From: Apostichopus japonicus
Taxonomy: Eukaryota; Echinodermata; Holothuroidea; Aspidochirotida; Stichopodidae
Reading direction: 5' to 3'
NCBI RefSeq assembly: GCF_037975245.1
Contig: NC_092572.1
Span: forward strand, 12,496,769 to 12,560,768
DNA: 64,000 nt
Below, piece by piece: positions 11,427 through 25,648 of this stretch (position 1 is the first letter of the stretch; the number at the start of each line of letters is the position of its first letter). The notes beneath the pieces are model-generated. The model was not told where the DNA came from, ran no database searches, and saw only the letters and a program-made list of their open reading frames with translations. The position numbers were made by a program, and so were the translations under genes.

Positions 11427-12318
11427 TCAACAAAGCAATATGTGACCACATGTGTCAGTGTCAGAATAATCTGATCCAGCTTCCGCTGATACAGCTTTAA
11501 CCATACTATTTTGTAGTTGTTTTTTATATGGCATAAGTTTTCGATGTGATTTTTTACCTTCACAAACAGTGCATGTTGCTCCGTAGGCTGGGCATCTGCC
11601 CTTTGGATGGCTTTTGCCGCAGTCTGAGATGACGCTTTTTCTTTTGTTTCGCTTCGCTATGTTTACGTCTGTTATTGGCGTGCTTAAGCTTGTGTGACGC
11701 TTTTGGTTTGGTACCTGAATTTGTTTTTGATTCAGGGTAGATATTTGCTTGATTGTTTGGCTTTCAAACGCTGTCATGTGTTCGGCTGTTATCGTTGTGC
11801 TTATGCAAATATCAATGGTATCGTTGAGCTTTAGATAACGGGTTTTTAATAACTTCTTTCTTGTACTGTTATTATCTATCCCTCTGACAATTATATCTCT
11901 GATTAGGATCTCGGCTAGACATGTGCAAACTTGCATGTGCGTGCTATAGTTTCTGCAGGTTGGCTAGGTAAACATCGAATGATTCACCTAGTGCTTGCTT
12001 TCGCTGTTTAAACATGTATCTCTCGTTTGTTTCGTTTAGCTCGCCAATTGCGTAAGTGTCGAATTTCGTGATAACGCCCTTCACTTTCACACTATCTTGA
12101 AGCATAGCGGTTTCCAACTTTTCCAGTTGGTTATCTCTCGATTGTTTACTGTTAGGTAATCCTGCGGGTGTCCTAACACGGTATATGTATTCGGCTTTCC
12201 GGGCTGTTGCGTATTGGATGAATATAATTTCATCGATGATTTTTCGGCGCTTGTTTGCTCTAGGAATTTTCTTGAAAGGTTTCGGGATTTTCTTGAAATT
12301 TGGTTTCCTCAAACGCAA
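11427..12318 (-). pseudogene. Gag remnant with damaged zinc knuckle (Ty3/gypsy)
   Basis: The upstream frame (12318-11944) includes RDNQLEKLETAM, then FDTYAIGELNETNERYMFKQ and ALGESFDVYLANLQKL, characteristic of the gag capsid region of Ty3/gypsy elements. A stop and frameshift at about 11940 separate it from the next frame (11936-11427), which carries IRDIIVRGIDNNSTRKKLL and, around residues 104-130, DCGKSHPKGRCPAY followed by GATCTVCEGKKSH. The first Cys of the expected CxxC is missing in the nucleocapsid knuckle. The product cannot be made intact. Confidence 0.8.
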
Positions 12319-12345
12319 AAAAATTTATCATTGATGCCACCGGCT

Positions 12346-13003
12346 GCCACCTTGTTATGATATTGTGCTTTGCTCATGGCACTGCATATTTGGTAACCTT
12401 TTACCTGTGGCATATCAATCTTACAGGTTACAACAAGTGACTTAATAATACAGCAGTTAGTACCTTGAGTAAACCAAAGAAAGATATTTCTTTCAACAGA
12501 TTTGTTTCAGCTAGGTTGGATTTCTGTCGTTTCCATTCTACTTCTTTCTTCAAAGTCTAGCTTCCTTTTGTTTAAATATGGAAAATAATTAATGATCATA
12601 TATTCTAACTTAATAAAAACAATCAAATTCAATCAAGTTATAGGAAAGTTTTTTGAAGCAAACACTTTTGAGTAATGCCCACCCTTCCGGGACACTGTCA
12701 CTCACTAGAATAATAGACAACTGAGGCAATACCCAATACTATACACTGACAATAAGTATGACTTCAGATAAGCAAGATCAATTGACTGAGACTGAGTTAA
12801 CAAGACAACTGAATCATCCTGAGACCTATTAACCAGTGGCAGATTCGGAGGAGGGGTACGGGATGATTTTTTTTGGGTAGAAATACAGACTAATGATCAT
12901 AGACTTAGGAATCGAACGGCAGGAGAGAATTCAACCCTCCCTCCCCTCCCCCCCCCCAATAACAAAAAAGTGATCTTTTCAATCTATCTTCATGCGTTTC
13001 GCT
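12346..13003. other. No gene recognised
   Basis: AT-rich flank of the Ty3 remnant, with a C-run at about 12948-12957. I could not match an LTR here. Confidence 0.4.
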
Positions 13004-13255
13004 TGATTTCAGACATTCATAGCATTTGCACGCAACATTTGAAGGGCTCAATAAAATTAGTTCGAAATTGCAACATTTTTATGCTGGCATTTTGTCTAGA
13101 CACTAATTTAACAGGATTTCAGACATTCACTGCATATGCACAGGTCATATGGGGCTCAATTAAATCAGTAGACAAATGCAGTATTTATATGCTGGCATGT
13201 TGTGTAGACACTCGTTTTACTTGATTTCCGATATTCACAGCATATATACACAGTA
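13004..13255. repeat. About 110-bp tandem repeat, 2.3 units
   Basis: Units begin gatttcagacattca at about 13004 and 13114, with a partial third (gatttccgatattcacagca) at about 13223. Shared blocks include ggctcaat, tatgctggca and tgt.tagacact. The units are diverged. The open frame across them is an artefact. Confidence 0.75.
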
Positions 13256-13809
13256 TTTAATGAAGGGGTTCCCTATAACTGGGGTGAATGAAACCCCATG
13301 GGGTGCGTGAGTCCATCCCAGGGGGTTCGTGAGACGTTTCTGAAAGTCAAAACTAGAGTACTTTTGTTGAACTAAAATCTAATATATCAAATAAATTAGT
13401 TATGTACAAAAGTCGTACCTATCGACAAACTCTATTCGCGTTCCATACGCATATGTTGCCATAGTAGTACCGTACCGTGCATGTGATAAATAACTGAATT
13501 ATGAGACAGACACAGGCCGCATGACTTTGGTGAAATTGGTGTACGTATGACAGTACGCCGTGAAGATAAAGAGCTGAGAAAGTAACTGAAAGGTTGGCCA
13601 AAGTAATTATTATTATTTTGGAAATTCCAGATGACCTCCATTTTGCCAGACGCAAACGAAAGTTAGCATAAATTCATGCTTGAAAATTGTTGTTGAGTGA
13701 CAACATGCAGTCACGTGCCTGTTTTAAAATTATTTACCAGTTCCGCGAAAGTGTTTCTACTGGTCTTTTGTTTTGAGTCTAGCCTAGCCTAGGCCTAATT
13801 TTATATCAA

Positions 13810-13926
<117 letters not shown>

Positions 13927-13942
13927 CAGACCGCACTCCACG

Positions 13943-14170
13943 ATGTCTAAGAAGCGCAAATACGATGATTCGTTTATCAAGTGGGGGTTCATGAAGTTTG
14001 TGGAGTAGGATGGGAATGAACGTCTGCAATGCGTTCTGTGTCACAAAGTGCTGGCGGAGGCGTCGATGAAGCCATCGAAGCCAACAGCCCACCTCGTCAG
14101 CACCCATCCGACTCATCAGGACGACTCTGAAGACGTGTTCCGAAGCAAGAAAGCTCGCTACATGGCGTAG
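13943..14170 (+). pseudogene. BED zinc finger of a hAT (ZBED5/SCAND3-like) transposase
   Basis: Seventy-five codons and a stop, reading [20 protein letters not shown] at the start. A premature TAG lies at codon 22 (14006-14008). The zinc ligands follow: C30 and C33 (QCVLC), H50 and H55 (HLVSTH). This is the BED-type DNA-binding finger found at the N-terminus of many hAT transposases and their domesticated ZBED/SCAND3 relatives. The frame ends at KKARYMA plus stop, without any RNase H-fold catalytic region. It would normally bind the element's ends; here it is a dead fragment. Confidence 0.8.
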
Positions 14171-15534
14171 GGTAGCAACGGAAATTCTACTTGTACTCAA
14201 AGTACTCATGCTGCCGTAATCGTACTACAATTGTGTGATAAAATATATGTTATTTCTCCTTCCCTTTCACATTCCCTTCACTTCGCCCTCTCTACCTTTA
14301 CCCCATTCCCCTTGTTAATGCCAGTGCCCTTCAAGTCCTCTTCACAAACATTATTTTCGGCTCATGCGCTATGGGTCTGTACCAAAATCGTTCGTTATAT
14401 CGTTGAATAAAATTTATTTTTAGTGCAGAATCTCATCACAATTGCTTTTTTTTTCTCATCTTATTTTTTGTAATCGAACGTAATTCACTTACGCTCGAAG
14501 AATCCTATGAAGTATCACTTTGTACTACTTAACTTTACTGTATTATTTCTTATCAATCAAGTTATTTTTGCCCTATCAATCCAGTTAACATGTAGGCCTA
14601 CACTTTTATCTCTTTGATCATTTACACTAAAAACAAAAAATTGAAAACCTCCAGTCACCAATTCGTTATGGTATATCCATTACAGAGCTCATTAAACTAA
14701 ACTTTGATTAGCTTCAGTTAAAACTTAATCTGTACAACAGATAAACTGAGTTAAATTTTCCAGTCACGCTTATCGTCTCTTTAATCATGGTTTTGAGAAA
14801 GGGAAGAAAAAGAGAGATTATTACAGCAGATGACAGACGGGTAGGTGGTGATAAATTTGGGATTAATGAAGAATGGTGAGATGTATTGAACTGAATCTGA
14901 CATTTCGACATCTCCAAAAATTATTTATCTTGTGAATGATGTCTTTTTTCGGTTTTTCTGTCATAGAAACAAAAGAAAAGGAAAGGAAAAGAGACGAGAA
15001 AATGACGAAAAGGTCAGAAGGAAAAAGAAAACCACTTTATCATACATTCCACGCATTTTATTAAAAACAAAACTAAATCTAAAGGACATAACGATAAATA
15101 GAAAAGTCCTGGGTTCAGATTCATGTATACCACCAAAAAGAATGTGAAAGTTATCTTCGGACTTCGTAATCTAACTCCAAAAAAAAAGTGCAACCATCCA
15201 ACAACCGTTTTCGGTAGATGAAAGATATACATTTTGTCTTGTCTCGAAAATATGATTTTAGTTCAGATTAATTCACGCTAAGCCACGTTGACCGTGAGGA
15301 CTTAAGTGGTCCATTATTATCTAGTTAGTTTTGAATGCCTAGCGATGTATTTGTTATCATTATGTCGTTAAGTTATATTAATTTACAGATAGAGTACATT
15401 CTAAGTCCACATTAGTTCGTTAAGTACCAAATATATGGTTACTTCATTGAAATTTGTGCACACAAGAACCTAAGAGGTTGTCCGTCTCATATCCATTGTG
15501 TAAGTGTGTATTAGCAGCAGTGTTTTTTCTTCAC
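14171..15534. other. No gene recognised
   Basis: AT-rich sequence. No exon or repeat array was supported on either strand. Confidence 0.4.
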
Positions 15535-15640
15535 TGGTGTGGGGGAGGGGAGGAGGGGGAGACGGGGAGGAGGGGGAGACAGGGAGGAGGGGAAGGCGGG
15601 GGAGGGGAGGAGGGGAAGGAGGGGAGGAGCGGGGATATAA
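15535..15640. repeat. Purine-rich GGGGAGGAG tract
   Basis: About 100 bases of almost pure G/A on the plus strand with imperfect gggaggagggggag repeats. It may form triplex or G-quadruplex structures. Confidence 0.85.
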
Positions 15641-16314
15641 AATTGGCTGAGTCAGACATTTTAAAGACTTACGCAATAAACCTGAATCCAAGTTTGTATT
15701 AGTTTGAAATTTTAGATTTTATGATGTATCATCTTGTATCATTTATAATCTTGGTATCTCAACGGTTCGTCGAGTTTTAATAAATATTCTCAATAAAAAA
15801 TAATGAGGTCATCGCTTGCAAGAATCATAACTTGAACTACTCTTATATATATGTCATATTAGTTGGTAAATCTGGGTCACACCGTCACTGGCTTCATTGG
15901 AAAGAAGTCAATCGGAAAAGAAACACATACGGTACCGCTAATTAGTTTCAACATTTTAACCTATTAACCTTACTGATTGTCAAAGAACTTAGCGCTTTTA
16001 TTAAAGGAATATGTAAGATACGAATGGGTGGGATGAGGGGTGTGGGGGCGTTGAAAGGAGAGGAAAGATGAAGGGGCCAGAGAGAAGGGGAAGAGTCTTT
16101 CTAGTAATATAAATTCAAGATCGCGATAAAACTTGAAGAACTATAGCTACCTATGAGGCTGGATCCCAAAGAGAGGCATTTTTGACTATTCTATCTTTGT
16201 TTAATTTCTATCAGAGATTGAAAACAAGTATTGAATCCAATTTTCAGGCCAATATACTCGTAGTTAAGGTAGTTATACAGTTAAACCAGACCATAAGGCT
16301 AGAAAGGCACTTCT
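15641..16314. other. No gene recognised
   Basis: Ordinary AT-rich sequence with a G-rich patch near 16025-16095. No exon supported. Confidence 0.4.
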
Positions 16315-18229
<1,915 letters not shown>

Positions 18230-18540
18230 ATTACAAATTTCTCAAGCACAAATAGTGATGAACGCTATCCATCACTGCTCTGCTGTTCATATAAAGTTCG
18301 TGAAGAAAAGAAAATGTTTTGAATGAGTTATTAGAAATTATAAAACAATTAATTGGCATGTACCTCGGTCTGCACTGAGGAGTCGATGCCATTATGAATT
18401 TAGCCTTAAAGGAGCTTTCCACGGTCACTTTTAAATCTTGAAAACCGGAATGAACTTTAGAAACACTCTCAGCTCTCAAATTTGTCTTTGCTAGTTTTGG
18501 ACTATAGCATTCCAATACAAGCAATATGCATAAAGTCATG
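18230..18540. repeat. Diverged copy of the 7.4-kb MITE family
   Basis: Contains tatccatcactgctctgctg followed by ttcatataaag, which corresponds to gcattctgttgtgtatatga at 7690 and to the copy at 19600. It also holds cttaaaggagctttcc, like the right-end motif of 7432-7907, and a segment near ctgcactgagga resembling 7770-7800. Diverged, and its boundaries are uncertain. Confidence 0.4.
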
Positions 18541-19444
18541 CATCATTTTAGGTGTTTGTAATCACGTTTCTAAATTAACAAATCTAGTCATGGTTGATTA
18601 GCAGTAATGTGGTAACTTTAGACACCCCCGAGTCATTGAAATGTAATGAACCGTTCAAATTGATTATAAAGTAAACGTAAAGTGTTCGCACAGTCTGTGC
18701 GCAGTTCCATTTCATACTACATTATTTAGCTGTGCGCAGTGACTTAGAAGGTCACACTATCCTATAGTAGGCTCCATCCAATGACGTCATATATCTTATC
18801 ACTGAGGTCATACTACATTTAATTCAAATTCAATGTGGGCGTTTATTTTTTAGTTTTTTTTTTAGCATTCATGCATACATCCGATAAACTCTTATTTTTT
18901 CTTATCTTTATCTTAAATTGAATTTATCAACGTCAGGAAGAATTACTCATCATATCGATATTATCGATATTTGTTTGGTTATAAGAATTCGACGTTGTAT
19001 TGCCAGAGCAGCCACGATGCTACGCATGCGTACATGTGATGAGTTGATGTTGAATGGTGCGGGTAGATGGTATTCTTCATATACCATTATAATAAATCTG
19101 GATGTTGATATTTGACCAACACTTTTTTTTCCTCCAAAATTAGCAATTATCACTGCGCAGCTTCCTACCATGTCATTCTTTCAAGCGTCTATCGCATTTA
19201 CTCATGCATGTGATGCATCGGGTGAAGGAGCAAAGCACTCTTCCGAGATGAAAGGGTCAAACTGTGCGACAGTGCGTTATAGGATACAAAGTATAGGTCG
19301 ATGTACTTTACGATACTTGTATTTATATCATATTGTCTAAAGCAGTATACTCCTTGTTTTTCAATTATCAGTCATATCTAAATTTCTCTGCTATGTATAT
19401 ATCGACAAATGACGCTTTTAACATCTGCCTTTCATCAGTGGCGT
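18541..19444. other. No gene recognised
   Basis: Contains a short palindromic atatcgatattatcgatat at about 18954-18971 and T-runs. No exon supported. Confidence 0.4.
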
Positions 19445-19670
19445 GGCAGTGACTGGCCTTTTTCGTCTAACACAGACCAGTAGGTCGATTCCTCAGGTAC
19501 AATGATCGATAGGAAAATAATAATGTTATGGCCCCAAATGACTTGTGTACTATTTACTTACACATTTGTTAAAAGACAAAACGTTGTTGAATGCCATCCG
19601 TTTCGAGGCTGCTCTGTTGTTTATATATGAAGGTAAAGTATTAACATCTCATGACTGAGATATTATAATT
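19445..19670 (+). repeat. Copy of the 7.4-kb MITE family
   Basis: gtgactggcctttttcgtct, then aacacagacca, tcctcaggtaca, ttatggccccaaatgac and ctgctctgttgtttatatat match, in order, the reverse copy at 7990-8275 and part of 7580-7715. Flanking termini were not fixed. Confidence 0.55.
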
Positions 19671-19982
19671 TATAAATTAAATTTAAACAATTAAAACAGT
19701 GCATTGAGAGTAACATTTAATCCTGCAACTGACGGAGCCCGTCGTCATTGTCAATATTCAATTTAATCTTAAATAAAGCATTCGAGATCTGTAGCATAAT
19801 TTTAAAGATCAGTATCTTGAAAAATGGAATAACTGTATGAATATAAATTATGCTTTATTATGAAATGCTTTTTTTTCCCCTGTCTTTCTTGGACTATAAT
19901 TAACATATTGAGACTAAAATTAAGACTAATAATCTACCCTAAGTCATCCTTTAAGTACCGTATGGAGAGACGGCCTACTGGC
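19671..19982. other. No gene recognised
   Basis: AT-rich with no recognisable feature; ends at the next mobile element. Confidence 0.4.
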
Positions 19983-20326
19983 CAGGGGCGTCGGAGCCGG
20001 TAGGGCGACCCAATATTCACGGCGCAAAAAAAAAAAAAATGGAGAACTAAGGGAAAAAAATGGCAAAAAATAAAGAACCAAAATGAAACAAGCACATAGG
20101 CTAAATTTGACTATACTCTGGCATGGCAGGGGTCTTGTTTTCAAGCTCGGGAAGTGCCATTTCCTGCAATCTGGGAGGCATTTTTTCAAAATTTTCTCTA
20201 TTACGCTACGCGCCAACATGGTGGCGCGTAGCGTAGTTTGACCTACCAAACGTCCCCCCGATAATTATGATAGATGGCCACACTCTGATCTGCCGTACCA
20301 ATCCCAAATAGCTCCCGACGCCCCTG
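19983..20326. mobile_element. Short non-autonomous element, CAGGGGCGTCGG termini, copy 1
   Basis: Starts CAGGGGCGTCGGAGCC and ends GCTCCCGACGCCCCTG, near-perfect 16-bp terminal inverted repeats with hAT-type CAGGGG tips. Internally it holds ggaagtgccatttcctgcaa and the palindrome cgcgccaacatggtggcgcg (20209-20228), shared with the larger elements at 23486, 25649 and 47167. It abuts a second copy head to tail, and no clear 8-bp duplication separates them. Confidence 0.7.
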
Positions 20327-20833
20327 CAAGGGGCGTCGGAGCCGGTACGGCAGGTCCGGTGAACGCCGGACCAATATTCATGGCTCAACAAAAAAATAAA
20401 AAAATAGGACTAAGAAAAAAAAATGGCAAAATATAAAGAACCAAAATGAAACATACTTCAAAAATGTGTTTCAGAAGATTAATCGGGTTCAAAAACAGAC
20501 AATGGAGAATCTTGTTTTTTCATATGACACATGTGAACTGCTATTTCATGCAATCTGGGAGGTATATTTTTCAATAATTTTCAATAATGATGACGGCAAG
20601 TAGGCTAAATGTCACTACTCTGGCATGCCAGGGGTCTTGTTTTCAAGCTCGGGAAGTGCCATTTCCTGCAATCTGGGAGGCATTTTTTCAAAATTTTCTC
20701 CGTTACGCTTCGCGCCAACCATGGTGGCGCGTAGCGTAGTTTGACCTACCAAACGCCCCCCCCCCCGATAATTATGATAGATGGCCACACTCTGATCTGC
20801 CGTACCAATCCCAAATAGCTTCCGACGCCCCTG
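20327..20833. mobile_element. Short non-autonomous element, CAGGGGCGTCGG termini, copy 2
   Basis: Starts caaggggcgtcggagccggt and ends gcttccgacgcccctg. The last 250 bases closely match the end of copy 1, including gataattatgatagatggcc and the palindrome at 20711-20730. An additional internal segment of about 160 bases makes it longer. The direct abutment with copy 1 suggests a tandem dimer or insertion next to an existing copy. Confidence 0.65.
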
Positions 20834-23485
20834 ACCGCACAGCACTGATCCTTACGTACGTACATACAGTTTCACGCAGTTCAGAGCGAAACTAACTTTG
20901 ATAGCGTGAATGGTAAACAATCGGTTAATAACACCAAGCCTAAAGTAGTTAACTTAGACCCCCTCAGTGCTATATCGCAGTTTGCTAGCAATTTCACATG
21001 ACTTTGAAATGCACAAAATATTATTCTAGGCACTTAAAATATCTACGAACAGTTAGTCGAGGTGCCGTGGTATTATAAACATTACCAGCTTGGTTGATAG
21101 AAATGATAAGAAAACTACCGTGCGTATTAGACTTGTATCTCGTCTGGCTGGTATCACATTTGTCAAAGAGAGCCATGACTGCAAATATCCCAAAGTTTAC
21201 ACGCATGGGAATTTACTACTTCAAAGAACACCGCCTGCGAGTTGTGGGGGCAGTCTCATAAAAGCAAAACTACAATATGAAATGTTACGCCGAAAGGAAA
21301 TAAGGGCGCTATTGAAGAACTTAGCATGAATAGACTCCGGATGTGTGTGATTCATTCGCAGATGATCATTTATGTTAACAATGTCATATTGTTTCTTCAT
21401 TTCATTTAGACGTTGAAGAACGTTTTCTGAACCGTCAGTGAATTTTCTCGGAAGAAGACATTTTCTTTGGTTACAATAACTGACAACTTCTTGATTTTTC
21501 ACGCAAAGTATAATATTTCCCACTGTAACCAAACAAATGTGATTCCGACTATTGATGAGTTCTTTTATAAACTTAAATTATTTTTAGAAGTTGAACTGCT
21601 TATAAGTAAACTTTTCTTTTAATTATAAGAAGCTGCATAAGTCTTTAAATTGTAATTGATTTGTGTGTGTGTGTGCTTTTGGTTGCTACAGTATCTGCCG
21701 TTGTACATCGAAGTTGATTTCTGTGTTTCATAATATGTGAGATATGTCACGTTTAAATATAGGTTGCTTTATTTTCCAGCTACTCTGGAGTGATGAAAGC
21801 AGTATGTATTGTTGGTTACATAACGTGAAATGGAGAAAACCTTAATTTAAGCTTATAGAATCCCTCAAGGGATGTAAGGTTGGCCTGCAAATTCAGTATC
21901 ATTTGCTACAAATTGTCAATGAAATAAAATACTTCATTCCCTGTAGTTTATTACATGCAAGAATGAGAAAACGCAATTCCAGCCAGCTGCTAACAACAAT
22001 TATAAAACAATGTTAATCATGAAAGCTGCAACATTGTTCATCTCGTCTATAAGGCTCTGCAACGTCTCCCTCAGCAAGTTCTGTCTGTTTCACTGTAGTC
22101 CTGGAGGAGTTGGAAGACCCTGAATTCACATAAGAGATGCCACACTGTCCTTACTCCCCCACCCCCCCCCCCCTTCCGCGCGCTCCCTAGATTTGACCTT
22201 CTACCGCCAACCCTGCTAAGTGAGTCCCTGAACGCTTAACAAAAGTATGTCGCGTACTTCCCCCGATTCGTAAAGCCGATGGACTTCACGAGTGAACGGT
22301 GAGAGGTCAATGGTCAAACAATCATACCAATAGTATTTTGACCATTACGCGTATATCAAAATGACAAAACCCTCTAACCGAAACCCTCTAACCGATAAAC
22401 TCCGACATCATGTACTCGAACTTAGTGTACGTACCTGGTATATGAGATGTAAAGCCTTGTGACTTATGATGTCATAGGGCCAAGGTCACACCCATGTCAG
22501 AAGCCAAAGGTCAAATAATGAAAGACAGCATTTTGACCATAGGGCACATACCAAACTGATAAATTGGCCGAAACCCTCAAACCCATAAAAAATGTGCACC
22601 CTGAAAGTTTACTGTTACATTAATTAATGAAAAATGTCAAAGGTCGCATTGTCAATGGAGATCAAAGGGTCAAATTTGCCAATTTTGAGCATACCGAAGA
22701 GACCGAAAGTGTGTTGCTAACTTTCTTTAAATTTTAAAGCGATATCCATATCGCTGAAGTTGATTACAAAATTTGCAGAAAGTATAAGTTTAATAAAAAA
22801 CTATTTTTCTGGCTGTCGTGAACAAGTCAGAAGACCAAGTCAGAAGACCAGACAGAACGCTGAAATCGATGAAAATATCAGAATAGAAAGTAATGACTGT
22901 TTGACTGAGTATTGTTTGAATGAACGCTAAGAGTGTATTGATTATCGTAGGATATCAAAGGTCAGTGAGTTCACGTTTATAATAATTGGCAAGTGTATGA
23001 TAATCCATACGCCTCGACAGTGATGATACCATAGTGGTCACGTGCTAAATAATGGGATAATATCTACATCTCCGAGGATTGCTTACGTGTTTAAATTAGT
23101 CCTTCAATTTCTTATCTTTGTACAAGCATCTTCATTATTAACCTTGTATCAGGTTGAGAATGCTGTAGCAAAGGACCGCCCCAATAAGAGCGAGCAAAAC
23201 CTTCCTCCAGCCCCCCCCCCACCCCCAATCCCACCACTCCAGCTCGTTCCGTACACCCTCGTCCCGACTATCTTCACCTCTATCTATCTGTCTCTACCAG
23301 TGTCTCCCTTTCTCGCACTCAATAGCTTTAGTGTTGTAAACTGAATTGACACAACATTCCGATGTATAGCCAAATAGCACAAGATAACATTATCGAAAGA
23401 GGATTTCCCTTTTATCTTTAAATATCGAACGGAAGTTTGAGAGAAACGAAAATAACTTAGCGTATGTGAGCAAAAATAGCGTTAT
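20834..23485. other. No gene recognised
   Basis: Contains a small GT run near 21662-21674, a second copy of the 19-base core tattgaagaacttagcatg (21310-21328), a C-run near 22160-22172 and the tandem pair accctctaaccg at about 22369-22393. No exon supported. Confidence 0.4.
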
Positions 23486-25434
23486 CAGGCGCGTATTCAT
23501 TGGGGGCGTTGGGGGCGCGCGCCCCCCGGGTAAGAAAAAGAGGAGAGAAAGAAAAAGAGAAGAAAAAAGGGAAAAAAGAGGGAGAAAAAGAGGAGGAGGA
23601 GAAGAAGGAAGAGAAAAGAAAAAGAAGAAAGAGAGAAAAAGGAGAAAAGGAGGGAGTAAAAGAAAAACGCCAAGACACCGGGAAGAGAACGAGGAACAGT
23701 GACATTATTATAGCGCTGATCCCTATTATATACACAGGGTAGCCAGTGACGGATCGAGGATTTCGGAAGGGGCGTGCACCTCACCCTACCCTTTACACCG
23801 ACAACTCTATTTTTGACGTTTCCAGTTTTCATCTCTCACTAATGTATCTATATATATATACTATATATGGTCTATCATAACGCGTGTGTGTGTGTATTGA
23901 CGCCTTAAACAATTGTACAATTGTGCTATGAAACCAACTGTGGCTGGTTTCGAACTCGACCGAGTCATCGGGGAACATGACGCATTTCGGGAAGGGGGCG
24001 ACCACCCCCCCCCCCGAGCATATTTTTATATGATATCGCTAGTAATTTCAAAATAGAAAATGCTTAGATACAACTAACGAGGCCTGGGAAGTGTCATTTC
24101 CAGCGATATGGGAGGCATTTTCGGCTTCGCGCCAACACATGGTGGCGCTACGCTTAGATAGTTTGCCTGCAGGCTTCGCCCCTCCCTTGGCAAATTATTC
24201 GCTGCGCGCCTCTTCGAATTTGTAAAGCAAACAGCAGATATCACATCATATCAGTGAGCATGAAAATGGCGTTCCTGGATGAACAGCTTCAAAACTGTCT
24301 GTGTGTGTAGTCAAAGGCGTAGGAGCCCAATTTGATTTGGGGAGCTGTAACGACTTGCCCGAAAAATATACCCAACATTTTTCGCGCGTTCAACAGGTAA
24401 ATGTCAATATCATATAAACCAAGCATCGGTTATTACATCGCATGCCATCATGTACCGTACGGTCCGTGAAAGTTGCGCAGTACACCCCGGGATGCCCATG
24501 TAAACAATGAAATGTCTTATGTAGATGGAGAAAAAGCATGGAGGTCCAATTATGTAAAAAATCTCTTTTACATTAGAAATGGCTAATTAGTCGGCCAAGC
24601 TTAGTTTAATTACCAAGGAGATAATGTTTAATTAATTTCCTTTAGATGTAGCTATGTATTGCAATTTATTTTTCTTTCAGTAGGTGCCCGAAAAATTCTC
24701 AGCATATTGCCCGAATTTTCAGAAAAAGATATTCGGGGGGGGGGGTTGCAGCCCCCCGCCTCCTACGCCTATGTGTGTAGATATCGGTTTCGGAAATATC
24801 TGGTATTTTCTCATTTCCTTCAACGAAGTTTTATAGTAGCCGTTATAAGAGGTTTTAATATTTGTACACCAATAATTGAACTGTGTCTGAATTTTCGAAA
24901 ATTTCCTGACCAACATTCTTCATCATACTTCCCTCTACTCGTGCAATTTTGGCCGGTCTGTTAGGGCTTCAAGGAGGTTTTTCTATATTGGTTGTCCGTA
25001 GATGATTTTTTTTACAACATTATGGATATGTTTTGAAGTGAGTTTATTCACGAGAAATGTGAATTTTCAAATTCTGAACAAATAATTGGCTTAAAACCTT
25101 CAAAAGTGGGGCTGTCGGGTATTGTGGACCGCGACGTAGAATTAACTACAAAAGCAATGATCCAAAGGAGATGCGATGAGGTCGAACATGGTGTAGGAAT
25201 GGTGACAATCTTCAAAAGGTTATGGATGGGGAAAAAACTATTGGGAAAAACTTGGTTCTCAGGCAAAAAGTGTACATCTGGTTGGTCATTTCAAGCCCGA
25301 AAATGCCATTTCCGGTGATCTGGGGGTATCAAAACCAGAAATTTTCTTGTACGCTGCGCGCCAACCGATGGTGGCGCTCCGCTTAGATAGTAATTCCGCG
25401 CCCCCTGGGTTAGAAAATCCTGGTTACGCCCCTG
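23486..25434 (+). mobile_element. 1.9-kb non-autonomous DNA element, copy A
   Basis: Begins CAGGCGCGTATTCATTGG and ends ggttacgcccctg, giving weakly inverted CAGGxGCGTA ends. Most of it matches 47167-49076 in inverted orientation. It carries two copies of the gcgccaac/atggtggcgc palindrome (24129-24148 and 25357-25377). Flanks agcgttat and gcgttacg share gcgtta but do not align as a clean 8-bp duplication. No transposase is encoded: the purine-rich AAG/GAA section at 23530-23660 gives only low-complexity frames. Confidence 0.75.
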
Positions 25435-25648
25435 CGTTACGTAAACATATTATATACATAGGATTAACGTAGGTAATAAAAGAAACCACTTACTTATACG
25501 CCCAAGCGCATAGTACAAAGTCACTGTAATCCATAGGAATGCGTACAACTTCATAGTATCATCAAATTTGAAATGGTTTAGCCTCTTTAATTAGGATCAA
25601 CTTTGTCCAGCGCCTTTGAGACTATTTGATAAACAGACCTGTATAAAC

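Larger units (their letters stand above)
10385..12345 (-). mobile_element. Degenerate Ty3/gypsy LTR retrotransposon
   Basis: Read on the minus strand, gag-like, protease-like, RT thumb/connection and RNase H-like segments follow in canonical gag-pol order within 2 kb. Several stops, frameshifts and a large deletion between protease and RT thumb show that it is dead: the RT palm with its catalytic YxDD box is not visible. No LTRs were identified by eye. The wording of the RT/RNase H segments fits the common invertebrate Ty3/gypsy pol type. Confidence 0.85.

Noticed and set aside
22360-22400. Telomere-like repeat (ccctctaacc)
   Set aside because: Only two or three imperfect copies and not the TTAGGG/CCCTAA unit.
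23497-23832. Lys/Glu- or Phe/Ser-rich frames at 23.5 kb and in the inverted copy at 48.9 kb
   Set aside because: Low-complexity purine tract inside the non-autonomous element; both copies differ in frame.
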